A stretch of DNA of 64,000 nt from Marinobacter sp. (lineage in GTDB: Bacteria; Pseudomonadota; Gammaproteobacteria; Pseudomonadales; Oleiphilaceae), in NCBI GenBank assembly GCA_022565395.1, contig JAIUMV010000008.1, forward strand, positions 1 through 64,000. The letters run 5' to 3'. Numbering within the stretch: the stretch's first letter is position 1; each line of letters begins with the position of its first letter. The notes under the pieces were generated by a model, which saw only the letters and a list, made by a program, of their open reading frames with translations, ran no database searches and had not been told where the DNA came from. Positions 5,389-14,567 of the stretch are shown here, piece by piece. The position numbers were made by a program, and so were the translations under genes.

Positions 5389-7221
5389 TTAGTTAAGGCT
5401 GATCTTGCTGCCTTTGAGGCTGATATTGCTGCCTGTCAGATCGATATTGCCACCTTTGATAGCGATATTGCCCTTGCTATCCAGGGTGATACTGGCACTA
5501 CCGGATTTGAAAGTGATCTTTTGCCCTGCCTCGAGTTCGATGGTTTTACCGACTTTAACCTTCTGTTTGCCACCGACCTCGACACTCTGGTCTTTGCCAA
5601 TCGTAAGGGTGTCGTCTTTAGCAATATCGCCTAAACGATTACTCTTAACCGTGTCGATCTGGTCGTTTTCAACTGTCAGCTCATGGTCCCGCTCTGCGTG
5701 CAGTACCAGCTTTTCCTTGCCTTTTTCATCATCAAAGCGCAGCTCACTGTAATCCCCGCTGCCACCTTTCAGGGTGGATCGGGAACGAATGCCTGAGGAT
5801 GCGGGTTTGGCCGTGGGATCGTAGGGCAAATCATGATTGCCATTGTAGACAGAACCCGTGACCAGCGGTTGATCCGGGTCGCCATTGATGAACTCAACGA
5901 TGACTTCCTGATCCTTACGTGGCAGGAACTGCGCACCGTAGCCCGCACCCGCCCAGGCCTGGGCCACCCGTATCCAACAGGAACTGTCGGCGTTGTGCTT
6001 GCCTTCGCGGTCCCAATGGAACTGAACCTTGATACGGCCATGCTTGTCGTAGTGCTCTTCTTCACCCGCCCCACAGGTAACAGTGGCCGTTTGCAGGCCA
6101 TGGATACGGGGCTTACTCAGGGGCGTGGGGCGGTACATGCTCTTCGTGGGCATGCAGGTAAAACTGTTGCTGTAATTAAAAGCGCCTGTCCGTGGTTGTC
6201 CATCCGAGCCTATAGCGCAGCTCGCCCGGAGTTCATGACTGATGATCACAAACTCGTTGTGGTCTGGAATCTTGTCTTCATGGGCGTCAAAGCCAAACGT
6301 CAGGCCAACACCGAATGAGCGTAAGTCAGAGGTGGCAGTGTAGGTCTCTGCTTGCTGGGTAATGCTCTCCAAATGCAACTCGGTGAGACTTGCGCTTTTT
6401 ATCAAGGTCGCATCTTCCCCCTGATAAAGGTAAAGCTCACGATTGCCAAACGAGGCACCCGGTACCGCCTCCTTGCTCTGTTCTTTCACCTGCGTCGCCG
6501 GGCGAGTATAGTCAAACCCTACTTTCTCCATGGCATTGGCGGTTGCCTGGCACCCTACCTTCCAGCTATTAATGTGGGGCTTGCCCGGTGGTCGGCTGCT
6601 GAACGTAACTTCACTCTCCGTCGCCGGATCAAAATCGCTGACTTTATCAACAATAATGAGTTTGTGCTCTCCTACCCCTTTTTCACCTGAGTGCTGGAAA
6701 AAAAAGCTCTTTCCTTCGTGTGCCAGCAAGCGACAGGCGAAATCCCAGTCTGTTTCGTTGTACTGCACACAGTATTCGTATGTGTGGTAGTCACTAGTCG
6801 TTTTAGGCTGCAAATCAACACCATGCTCATTTTTCAGGATGGTCTCGATGATCTGGAGTGCAGTTTGTTTTTGGAAAATACGGCAATTGGTGCGCTGGGT
6901 GGCGGACCAGGCACGAGGTACTACGGTAGCCTGGTAAAACTGGCCTTTGCTGTTGTGGAGCGGCTTGCCCAGTTCTGTGATGGTCAGGATATGACCGTGG
7001 TAGCAACGCTCACTCTGGGCAGCATCTTCGCCCAGTGCCAGGCTCATGGTCACGGCTTCACCGACCATGGCCTTCATGTCTTTAAGGCGTTCGTTGGCAA
7101 GAAACTTCACGCTCATGGTAAACAGGCGTGACATGCCCTCGTCGACCACCAGTTCTTCCAGAACCAGTGCATCTTCGCCGAGTGAACTATGGATCTTCAG
7201 ATAGTGATGCTGCTTTTCCAT
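5389..7221 (-). CDS. vgrG: T6SS spike protein VgrG (TssI)
   Basis: The 610-residue protein forms the trimeric spike on the Hcp tube. The N-terminal two-thirds correspond to the gp27-like base (Phage_GPD family). The gp5 OB-fold is visible as RIKVQFHWDREGKHN, CWIRVAQAWAGAGYG and the ending QPLVTGSVYNG. The C-terminus is a regular needle of short beta repeats (GNIDLTGSNISLKGSKISLN) with no extra domain, so this is a structural rather than an 'evolved' VgrG. Cargo must therefore be carried on the tip or by binding partners. It is the second-last conserved gene of the operon, after hcp, and is followed at 15 bases by the effector gene. Confidence 0.97.
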   Translation of the reverse strand: MEKQHHYLKIHSSLGEDALVLEELVVDEGMSRLFTMSVKFLANERLKDMKAMVGEAVTMSLALGEDAAQSERCYHGHILTITELGKPLHNSKGQFYQATVVPRAWSATQRTNCRIFQKQTALQIIETILKNEHGVDLQPKTTSDYHTYEYCVQYNETDWDFACRLLAHEGKSFFFQHSGEKGVGEHKLIIVDKVSDFDPATESEVTFSSRPPGKPHINSWKVGCQATANAMEKVGFDYTRPATQVKEQSKEAVPGASFGNRELYLYQGEDATLIKSASLTELHLESITQQAETYTATSDLRSFGVGLTFGFDAHEDKIPDHNEFVIISHELRASCAIGSDGQPRTGAFNYSNSFTCMPTKSMYRPTPLSKPRIHGLQTATVTCGAGEEEHYDKHGRIKVQFHWDREGKHNADSSCWIRVAQAWAGAGYGAQFLPRKDQEVIVEFINGDPDQPLVTGSVYNGNHDLPYDPTAKPASSGIRSRSTLKGGSGDYSELRFDDEKGKEKLVLHAERDHELTVENDQIDTVKSNRLGDIAKDDTLTIGKDQSVEVGGKQKVKVGKTIELEAGQKITFKSGSASITLDSKGNIAIKGGNIDLTGSNISLKGSKISLN

Positions 7222-7263
7222 GCCTATGACCCTGCGCCATCCTTAAACTTCATTGGATTTGAC

Positions 7264-7285
7264 GGGGAGGGCCGAAGCCCTCCCC
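7264..7285 (-). promoter_or_regulatory. Very stable UUCG hairpin between hcp and vgrG
   Basis: On the minus strand the transcript reads GGGGAGGGC-UUCG-GCCCUCCCC, a perfect 9-bp GC-rich stem with a UUCG tetraloop, 20 bases after the hcp stop codon. No run of U follows, so it is unlikely to be an efficient intrinsic terminator. It is better explained as a barrier to 3' exonucleases that stabilises hcp mRNA, or as a partial stop that makes hcp more abundant than vgrG. Confidence 0.7.
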
Positions 7286-7305
7286 GGGAGACAGAGACCG
7301 GAAAC

Positions 7306-7785
7306 TTAAAGCTTCTGGCCTTTGACACCGCTGTAACCGTAAACCAGCGGAGCAGTGACGTTGTTCTTGTCATCAGTCGGGGTTACGGTCATGGTCATCT
7401 CGGTGTAGGAGATGGTGATGGCTTCAGCCGGACGGTCGCCAGATACAGACACGCTGTAGCTGGATACCATGGCGTCAGTCAGTTCGATCTTCATGATCTC
7501 TTCGATCTTCTCGCCTTGCTTGGTGATGTAGAAGGTAGCCTTCTTACCTTTACCAATGGTGGCTTCTTTGAAGAAGTCGGGAGAGGACTTGTCCTGCAGT
7601 TTGGTGATAGTGATATCGCCCAGACGCGTGGCAGAAGCCTCACGGTCCATTGCAGTACCGGTGTAAGAGCTGATTTCACGGTGAACGTTGAAGTCCATGG
7701 ACAGTACAGTGACCATGTCCTTGTACTGTTCAGCTGTGGCTTCGCCCTTGATACCTTCGTAGTCCAGGTAAGTATTCGCTTGCAT
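7306..7785 (-). CDS. hcp: T6SS tube protein Hcp (TssD)
   Basis: This 159-residue protein matches the Hcp family in length and in features such as the N-terminal YLDYEGIKGEA, the HREISS segment and the C-terminal region with VSVSGDRPAEAITISYTEM. Hcp hexamers stack into the inner tube that is expelled by sheath contraction and also chaperone some effectors. The start is well supported by AGGAGAT upstream. It lies between clpV and vgrG, with an 88-base gap after clpV and a strong hairpin behind it, both consistent with separate tuning of its expression. Confidence 0.97.
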   Translation of the reverse strand: MQANTYLDYEGIKGEATAEQYKDMVTVLSMDFNVHREISSYTGTAMDREASATRLGDITITKLQDKSSPDFFKEATIGKGKKATFYITKQGEKIEEIMKIELTDAMVSSYSVSVSGDRPAEAITISYTEMTMTVTPTDDKNNVTAPLVYGYSGVKGQKL

Positions 7786-7873
7786 GATTATCTCCTTTGG
7801 TTTTTGGTTACGTCCTGTAACGAGGACATAGTCATCCCTAGCTCCACTCAGGGCAGAGCTTGAGGATCTGGTT

Positions 7874-10462
7874 TCAAGCCCTATCGACTTCCACTGTCAG
7901 CTGGTCATCCAGGACCGACAGACTGATACGCTTGATATTCGCTTCTGCAGCAAGGCATTCAAGCACCTGCTGCGACATCACCGGCAGCACATCACGCTGC
8001 AGGATCTGCTGAATATTACGGGCACCGGAACTGGCTTCCGTGCAACGGGTCACAATGGCGCCCACTACCGCATCGTTGTATACCAGCTCCACCTTGTGGT
8101 GACGGCGAACCCGGCTGGCCACGCGCTCCAGCTGCAGGCGGGTGATTTCCGCCAACTGTTCCTGCCCAAGGGGCTGGTAAGGCAGCACGGTAGTGCGACC
8201 CAGGAAGGCGGGTTTGAAGATTTTCAGTAGTTCGTCCCAGATGGCCTCTTTCATCATCATGGGCTCAGCCGGTGCGGTCAGCTCATCGCTGTAGAGGTCC
8301 GCAATCAGATCGGAGCCGGCATTGGAGGTCATCAGGATGACGGTATTCTTGAAGTCAACGTCCTGACCTTCACCATCCCGCAACATGCCTTTGTCGAACA
8401 CCTGATAGAAGATGTCCTGCACGCCGGGGTGGGCCTTTTCCATTTCATCCAGCAGGATGACGCTGTAGGGCTTGCGGCGCACGGCTTCGGGCAACACGCC
8501 ACCTTCACCATAACCCACGTAACCGGGAGGGGAGCCCACCAGTTGGGATACCTTGTGCTCTTCCTTGAACTCGGACATGTTGATCACGGTCAGGTTGGCT
8601 TCACTGCCGTAGACCAGTTCGGCCAGGGTGAGCGCGGTTTCCGTTTTGCCGACACCGCTGGGGCCTACCAGCAGGAACACACCCAAGGGCTTCTTCTCAT
8701 CGGCCAGATCGGCGCGGGCAATGCGAATGGTGCGGGCGATATCTTCCAGGGCGTGGTCCTGGCCCTTGACGCGCTCTTTGAGCTGCTCGTCCAGCTTGAG
8801 GATGCCGGCCACTTCGTCGGCCTGCATGCGGCCCATGGGGATACCCGTCCAGTCAGACAGCACTTCCGCCACCAACTGTTCGTCCACCTGCCAGTGCACC
8901 ATCGGCTCGATACGCTCTGCCAGCTGGGCACGGATCGCGTTGAGCTCTGCCAGCAAGGCGGCATCTTCGGCCTCCGTCAGCTGGCGCCCCAGATCCTGGG
9001 CGGCTTTGACTTTGGTTTTCTCGTCCTGCCAGGCGGCATCCAGCGCGGCAACCTGCTGCTCAGCCAGATGCAGCTGGGTGGCAAGATCATCCTGGCGGCT
9101 GCCGTGGTCGGCGCCGGTACGGGACTCGCGGCTGAGAATATCGACTTCCGCCTGCAACGCGCTCTGCCGTGCTTTGGCTTGCTCCAGCGCGGATGGCAGG
9201 CTGGCCTGACTCATGGCGACGCGGGCGCAGGCCGTATCCAGCAGCGCAACTGCCTTATCTGGCAGCTGACGGCCGGCAAGGTAGCGCATAGACAAGCGCA
9301 CGGCGGCCTGAGCGGCGGCATCGGTAATGGTGACCTGGTGATGATTTTCCAGTGTCGGCACCAGTCCGCGCATGATCTGGATAGCAACCGCCTCACTGGG
9401 CTCATCCACCTTGACCACTTGGAAACGACGGGTCAGGGCAGCATCTTTCTCAAAATACTTTTTGTACTCTGCCCAGGTGGTGGCGGCGATAGTGCGCAGT
9501 TCGCCCCGCGCCAAGGCTGGCTTGAGCAGGTTGGCGGCGTCGTTCTGGCCCGCCTGACCACCAGCGCCCACCATGTTGTGGGCTTCATCAATGAACAGCA
9601 GGATGGGGCGATCAGCGTTACGGACTTCCTCGATTACGCCCTTGAGGCGGTTCTCGAACTCACCTTTGACGCCTGCGCCAGCCTGCAGCAGGGCCAGGTC
9701 CAGAGTCAGCAGACGAGCATTTTTCAGTTGGTCCGGCACCGTGCCTTCAGCGATACGCTGTGCCAGACCTTCCACCACGGCGGTTTTACCCACACCTGCC
9801 TCACCGGTGAGGATGGGGTTGTTTTGCCGGCGGCGGGTGAGGATGTCGATCATCTGGCGGATCTCATCATCACGGCCCAGCACCGGGTCCAGCTTGCCTT
9901 CAGCCGCCTGAGCGGTGAGGTCGATGGTGAACTGGGCAAGGCACTGGTCCTTGCGGGCACGGCTGGCGGGTTCGGCACTCTGGCCACTGCCCAGTGTGGC
10001 GCGCAGCTCCGGCCAGGCTGACAGCAGTTGCTGCGGGTCCAGCTTTTCCAGCTCTTTGGCGTGACGGGTAGTCAGCGCCGCCATGGCGGCATCATTCAGC
10101 AGACTGAACAGGAAGGTGGCACCACGCATGGTGGGCTCGCCAAACTCGATTGACGTATCCAGCCAGCACTGACGCAGCAGATCCACCAGGCGAGGCGACA
10201 GGCTCGGGGTGGCGCCGTTGCCGGTTTTGAAGGTTTCCAGGGCACTGTCCAGCTGAGCAGACAGGCGGTTTTCGTCCAGCTCGAAATGGCGCAGAATCGC
10301 CAGGATATCGGGGTCCTGATCAGCCAGCAGTGCTTTCAGGAAGTGTTCCACTTCCACCGTGTGATGGGTGCGCTGGTAACACAGGCCAACCGCCCGCTCG
10401 AGGCCCTGACGGCCGGCATCATTCATTTTTTCGACGAGAGCTTTGAGAGTCATAGACGACAT
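7874..10462 (-). CDS. clpV: T6SS sheath-disassembly ATPase ClpV (TssH)
   Basis: The 862-residue AAA+ ATPase has two nucleotide-binding domains: Walker A motifs GEAGVGKT at residues 220-227 and GPSGVGKT near 615. An N-terminal Clp repeat domain (about 1-160) and a middle coiled coil are also present. The N-terminal domain recognises TssC in contracted sheaths so that they are recycled. It starts 6 bases after tssG, so the two are translationally linked. The final residues TVEVDRA end without an SspB-like tail. Length and order are standard for the family. Confidence 0.97.
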   Translation of the reverse strand: MSSMTLKALVEKMNDAGRQGLERAVGLCYQRTHHTVEVEHFLKALLADQDPDILAILRHFELDENRLSAQLDSALETFKTGNGATPSLSPRLVDLLRQCWLDTSIEFGEPTMRGATFLFSLLNDAAMAALTTRHAKELEKLDPQQLLSAWPELRATLGSGQSAEPASRARKDQCLAQFTIDLTAQAAEGKLDPVLGRDDEIRQMIDILTRRRQNNPILTGEAGVGKTAVVEGLAQRIAEGTVPDQLKNARLLTLDLALLQAGAGVKGEFENRLKGVIEEVRNADRPILLFIDEAHNMVGAGGQAGQNDAANLLKPALARGELRTIAATTWAEYKKYFEKDAALTRRFQVVKVDEPSEAVAIQIMRGLVPTLENHHQVTITDAAAQAAVRLSMRYLAGRQLPDKAVALLDTACARVAMSQASLPSALEQAKARQSALQAEVDILSRESRTGADHGSRQDDLATQLHLAEQQVAALDAAWQDEKTKVKAAQDLGRQLTEAEDAALLAELNAIRAQLAERIEPMVHWQVDEQLVAEVLSDWTGIPMGRMQADEVAGILKLDEQLKERVKGQDHALEDIARTIRIARADLADEKKPLGVFLLVGPSGVGKTETALTLAELVYGSEANLTVINMSEFKEEHKVSQLVGSPPGYVGYGEGGVLPEAVRRKPYSVILLDEMEKAHPGVQDIFYQVFDKGMLRDGEGQDVDFKNTVILMTSNAGSDLIADLYSDELTAPAEPMMMKEAIWDELLKIFKPAFLGRTTVLPYQPLGQEQLAEITRLQLERVASRVRRHHKVELVYNDAVVGAIVTRCTEASSGARNIQQILQRDVLPVMSQQVLECLAAEANIKRISLSVLDDQLTVEVDRA

Positions 10463-10468
10463 GACACG

Positions 10469-11449
10469 CTATCCTTTCCCTGGCTTGAAACAGACATTGA
10501 CCGTGCGGTCAGAAGGCCGCCGGACACTGATGAAACTGTCAGCACCCAGCCGGCCCTGACGTCCGAGGACGGTGCCGGTGAGACTGTCGATACGGGTTTC
10601 CACCCGGTACTTCACATGCATGGGCCCGCTGATAAGGCGCTTGGTCAGCGCTGATAACGTCTGACTGAAACGCCCGCCTGGCAACAGGGCTTGAAGCTGA
10701 GCCTGGTCTTTCGGGTAAAACACAATATCGGCCCCACCGTCCGCCATCCAGGTACGGCTACCCAGGGTGGCCTCACCCAGCGTGGCGTATTGCCCCTTGG
10801 GATTGCTGGCGGATGGCAAGCGGCTCTGGTCCGCCGGGTCAAGGGTTGACCAATGCCCCTGCAGCCCGCGAATGGTCACAGGCATGCCCGTCAGATCACT
10901 AAGCACAGCCCGGACAGTGGCGGCAGACTGAACACCCCGGTTCAGAGCCGCGCCGTAATACAGCTGCCAGTTGGCTTCTGTATTGGTCAGTGCCTTGAGA
11001 ATATGGGTAAAAATGTCCTCTTCATTCCGCTCCTGATGCACCGCAGGGCGGGTTTTCTCCCAGCTGCGGTAGAACAGCGAAATCAACCGGTGGTTAAACA
11101 GATCGAGAAAATCCCGCAATACCGGGGAGCGCGATTTCAACTGCGACAACACCAGCTCGGTGTAGTGGACTGGCAGGGCGCCCCGTGCACCGGTGAGGCC
11201 CAGGCTGTTTACGGCAATGTCCGCTTTCAGCAGACCGTTGTTAGTGCGCTGGTGCTTGATACCGGCCATATCCTTGCCAGCAAAGCCCAAATGCTGACTG
11301 GTACGGAAACGCACCAGTTCCTGGCCGGGCCAGCCATCATGGCCGACCCGGTGGAAAGGTGAGCGCTCACTACGGATCTGACGCTCAACACGCCAAACCT
11401 CGCGGAACAGATTGTGCAAATCCTGAGAGCTTTGCTGGGGCGCGCTCAT
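10469..11449 (-). CDS. tssG: T6SS baseplate protein TssG
   Basis: This 326-residue protein carries the TssG/ImpH family hallmarks: an N-terminal EVWRVERQIRSERSPFHRVG segment, then RFRTSQHLGFAGKDM and the GARGALPVHYTELVL region. TssG joins two TssF copies in the baseplate wedge. Its ATG overlaps the tssF stop as ATGA, and a GGGAG site precedes it. There are no unusual features. Confidence 0.95.
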   Translation of the reverse strand: MSAPQQSSQDLHNLFREVWRVERQIRSERSPFHRVGHDGWPGQELVRFRTSQHLGFAGKDMAGIKHQRTNNGLLKADIAVNSLGLTGARGALPVHYTELVLSQLKSRSPVLRDFLDLFNHRLISLFYRSWEKTRPAVHQERNEEDIFTHILKALTNTEANWQLYYGAALNRGVQSAATVRAVLSDLTGMPVTIRGLQGHWSTLDPADQSRLPSASNPKGQYATLGEATLGSRTWMADGGADIVFYPKDQAQLQALLPGGRFSQTLSALTKRLISGPMHVKYRVETRIDSLTGTVLGRQGRLGADSFISVRRPSDRTVNVCFKPGKG

Positions 11450-13260
11450 AGCAACTCCCGCTCCCCCAGCCGGGCCGGCCAGACGTGATAATCCTGGTTC
11501 TGACCCGTGAGGCGAATGCGTACACGGGTGAAGGTATTGAGCTGTGCAAACTGGGCAAAGAAGCGGTCCAGTACGGCTGAGAACAGATAGATGCTGGTGC
11601 CGGCATAACGGGGCTTGGAGAACTGGATAATGATCTCACTGCCCTGGCACACACCCCGACGCGTGCCATCACTGACCCGCGCAACCGCACGCCGTATCTG
11701 GACATCATCAATGCCTTCGATCAGCGCCTGGGTTTCCGGTGATGCCTGGAAATCATGCAACTGCAGTACTGCCTTCAGCCGGTCACTGGCGTCTTCGCCT
11801 GCGAAATGGTCCAGGTTCAGGTGGCGGATAAACTGCCAGCGGGTAGCATCCCCCAACTGCGGGCGTACAGTTGGCGTTGGCGCCGTCAGCACCGTGACGT
11901 CTCCGATCAGCGCCTCAGACACGGCGCGGATCTTGGGCGCACCACCGCCGAAAGGCAGCCGGGCAGGCAGATTGCGGTTGCAGCACAAGGCGCGAACCAC
12001 CAGCAGTTCGTCTTTGGGGACAGCGCTGTGATCCTGGGAGTTAAAGTCTTTATCCACCAGGGTCAGATAGGTTTCGGTGCCAGGCTCATACTGCCCGCCC
12101 GCCCAGTCAGCGTTGCGGCGCTGCATGTGCCAGAACAGGTTAAGGTCCGTTTGCCAGCGGGGATGACCAAGGCCATAGTAGGGTGCCATCGGACGCTGCT
12201 GATCGTTACGTACCAGGCTGACATCCTGTACGCTGACCACTTCAAAAATATCGTTTTTCTGATAACGGGGTACCAAGCGGTACTCCGGTTCACGCTGGTC
12301 ACGGCGGATCGGCTCGAGGGACTCCTCAAACAGATTGACCACTGGCAGACACCACAGGCGCATGTGCTCTTTGACGAAGCTCTTCTCCTGCTCCGCTGAG
12401 CCCTGCCCCAGATAGATATAAAGATCAATGTCCTTGCTGTCTGGCCACTGATCCAGCAAGCCATCAAGCTGAATAAACAGAAACTTTTCCGGAAACAGGA
12501 AATGCTCCACCAGCAGCCGGAAGCCATCGAAGCTGCGCTTGCCGTAAGGCACCAGTGCATCCTCAGATTCAAACCCTACCGCTTTGATGCGGCTGGCCGG
12601 AAAAAACTGCTGCTGGCGACGATCATTAACCGGCACCATGGCAAAACCGATACCGGTGCGCATGATGAGGTCATAAAGTTCATGGGCAAGATGAGTCTGG
12701 CCATGCAGATAGAAGCGCAGGTAAGGGGCTTCCACCTCTGCCAACGAAACCGGAGCCTGCAGGCGCAGACGGATAACCGCCTGGGCATTTTCCGACCCGG
12801 CGGGACGCGGGGCGTCAAACGGGGCATTTTCAAAGGCGGCCTCAGTGACCTTGATGGGGGCCAGCTGATGATCCCCCACCGCGCGGAACTCGCAGGCGGG
12901 CATGTTGGTGACGGCGGTCTGGAACCTCAGCTCAGTCTCCAGCGGGGCCGCATGAGACTGTGAAGGCGAAGACTCCAGCTGCAATACCGCCATGGACGGA
13001 ATGGGGGCCTGATAATCCGGGAACATGGCGCCCATCAGGCAGTCCGTCAGCTCCGGGAAGTTCTGATCCAGCCGTTGCCGGATCTGGGCTGTCAGAAACG
13101 CAACACCTTCCAGCAAACGGGATACGTGAGGGTCTTCAACCGCCTCTTCACTTACTCGCAAACGGCCCGCCACTTTTGGATAGGCGCGGGCGAATTCGGC
13201 ACCCTGACGGCGCAGGTAGGCCAGTTCACGATTGTAGTAATTCAGCAGCTCGTCACTCAT
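11446..13260 (-). CDS. tssF: T6SS baseplate protein TssF
   Basis: Starting at the ATG that encodes MSDELLNYYNRELAYLRR, the protein has 604 residues, the usual length of TssF/ImpG. A start three codons further upstream is possible but lies inside tssE. The N-terminal motif NRELAYLRRQGAEFARAYPK and the following RLRVSEEAVEDPHVSRLLEG segment are diagnostic. TssF forms the wedge core with TssE, TssG and TssK. It overlaps the tssE stop as TGATG and the tssG start as ATGA, indicating coupled translation of the baseplate genes. Confidence 0.95.
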   Translation of the reverse strand: MSDELLNYYNRELAYLRRQGAEFARAYPKVAGRLRVSEEAVEDPHVSRLLEGVAFLTAQIRQRLDQNFPELTDCLMGAMFPDYQAPIPSMAVLQLESSPSQSHAAPLETELRFQTAVTNMPACEFRAVGDHQLAPIKVTEAAFENAPFDAPRPAGSENAQAVIRLRLQAPVSLAEVEAPYLRFYLHGQTHLAHELYDLIMRTGIGFAMVPVNDRRQQQFFPASRIKAVGFESEDALVPYGKRSFDGFRLLVEHFLFPEKFLFIQLDGLLDQWPDSKDIDLYIYLGQGSAEQEKSFVKEHMRLWCLPVVNLFEESLEPIRRDQREPEYRLVPRYQKNDIFEVVSVQDVSLVRNDQQRPMAPYYGLGHPRWQTDLNLFWHMQRRNADWAGGQYEPGTETYLTLVDKDFNSQDHSAVPKDELLVVRALCCNRNLPARLPFGGGAPKIRAVSEALIGDVTVLTAPTPTVRPQLGDATRWQFIRHLNLDHFAGEDASDRLKAVLQLHDFQASPETQALIEGIDDVQIRRAVARVSDGTRRGVCQGSEIIIQFSKPRYAGTSIYLFSAVLDRFFAQFAQLNTFTRVRIRLTGQNQDYHVWPARLGERELL

Positions 13261-13715
13261 CAGGCACATTCCTTCAAGGTGACGGTCAGGCTGACGGGCT
13301 CCAGCTCGGAATCGAAGGCGACCGGCTGTGGCACCGGGTCCACCAGCAGCACGGCATCTATCCGCAAACGCAACAAGCGATCAAGGGGTGTATCGCTACT
13401 GGTGGTTGCCACCCTGACCCGGGTCAGGCGTGGTTCAAAGCGGGTAATGGTGCGCTCCACTTCCTTGCACAACCATTGCCGGCCCTCTTCGGTGCTGAGT
13501 TCCATGACAGTGAAATCGGGTAAACCATAACCCAGCACAGAGGTGGCCAGCTCCTCCAGCCCCTTGTCATGAGGCAGCCAGGAACGGCGAGCATTCAGCA
13601 GGGCTTCCAGATCGCGGCGCACAGCCTGACGAAGATGGGCGACACTGGGCCGGCCATCACCTTCGTCTAACAAGCGATCGAGAATGCTGAGTTGCAGGGC
13701 CATGGGGAAACTCAC
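13260..13715 (-). CDS. tssE: T6SS baseplate gp25-like protein TssE
   Basis: The 151-residue protein is homologous to phage T4 gp25, which starts sheath polymerisation on the baseplate. It shows the RRDLEALLNARR stretch and the conserved VLGYGLPDF near the middle, and ends with a beta-rich domain. It overlaps tagJ upstream by four bases and tssF downstream, so it sits in the tightly packed baseplate part of the operon. Confidence 0.95.
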   Translation of the reverse strand: MSFPMALQLSILDRLLDEGDGRPSVAHLRQAVRRDLEALLNARRSWLPHDKGLEELATSVLGYGLPDFTVMELSTEEGRQWLCKEVERTITRFEPRLTRVRVATTSSDTPLDRLLRLRIDAVLLVDPVPQPVAFDSELEPVSLTVTLKECA

Positions 13716-14518
13716 GCGTGCTCGGTGACAGTGACGCTATCGCAACGCTCAAGGTGGCCGAGGCTATCCAGCGCCACCGCATCATCCCCCAGCAGGAACA
13801 ACTTGAGTCCGACCCCGGTGACTACGCCTGGCGCAGCCTCCAGCCAGTCAGTTTCCCGACCGAGGCGCTGGTTATCGGTGCTGCTGGCAGCGTAGATGAG
13901 CGGTACGAAGACCTCACCCTGACGGCCATCCGCCAGGGCCACATCTGCCCGACGCCAGACCAGCTCCACCGGTGATGCAGGTTTATGGAGCGTGAGCGCC
14001 TGAATCTCATGCCACTGCCACAGGTAATAACGGCCATCGGTACCGAGACCTTCCAGAAAAGGGCCTAGGCTGTCATCACAGTCACGCAGGTCGCCCTGGT
14101 GTTCACCAGCCACGAAGCGCACTGGCTGACGACTTGCTTCCAGCTCGGTAGCAGCAGCCTGGGCCGCTTCTGCCTGCCCGGCGGACAGGTTCAGGTTGAC
14201 CGCCAACAGGGCTTCTAGCGCAGGGCCCGCGGTGGCCACTACATCATCCGCCAACTTGCCTTCCCGCAGGGCCAACCGTGCCTGTTGAGCACGCAGCAGC
14301 TGGCGCAGGTTGGCAGCGCCAGGAATCCAGTCCGGGTGATGTTTGGCCAGCTTGGTGAGTACCTCATCGGCACGCTCCAGTTCACCAGCCAGGCACAGTA
14401 GCTCGATCAGGCACGCGCGCAGTTCATTGGCGCCAGGTGCCTTGCGGATATCCGCCTGAGCCTGTTCAATCGCTTGCTGCAATTGACCTGCAGCGAGGTA
14501 TTGCTTGATCGCGTCCAT
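13712..14518 (-). CDS. tagJ: T6SS accessory protein TagJ (ImpE family)
   Basis: With the start placed at MDAIKQYLAAG the protein has 268 residues. An upstream start would add ten residues with no family support. It belongs to the ImpE/TagJ (SciE) family: an N-terminal tetratricopeptide-like helical part (residues about 1-120) and a C-terminal domain with YYLWQWHEI and DVALADGRQGEVFVP. In Pseudomonas aeruginosa H1-T6SS TagJ binds the N-terminus of TssB and aids sheath handling. Its presence between the sheath and baseplate genes places this system with the TagJ-containing T6SS groups. Confidence 0.92.
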   Translation of the reverse strand: MDAIKQYLAAGQLQQAIEQAQADIRKAPGANELRACLIELLCLAGELERADEVLTKLAKHHPDWIPGAANLRQLLRAQQARLALREGKLADDVVATAGPALEALLAVNLNLSAGQAEAAQAAATELEASRQPVRFVAGEHQGDLRDCDDSLGPFLEGLGTDGRYYLWQWHEIQALTLHKPASPVELVWRRADVALADGRQGEVFVPLIYAASSTDNQRLGRETDWLEAAPGVVTGVGLKLFLLGDDAVALDSLGHLERCDSVTVTEHA

Positions 14519-14567
14519 TGCTCGCGTCCTTTCAGGGCATACCCTCACGGGTATGGTTCAATGTGTC

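Noticed and set aside
8429-10021. Long 530-codon open frame on the plus strand
   Set aside because: It is wholly antisense to clpV, has no recognisable domain or ribosome binding site, and reflects the high-GC codon bias of the real gene.
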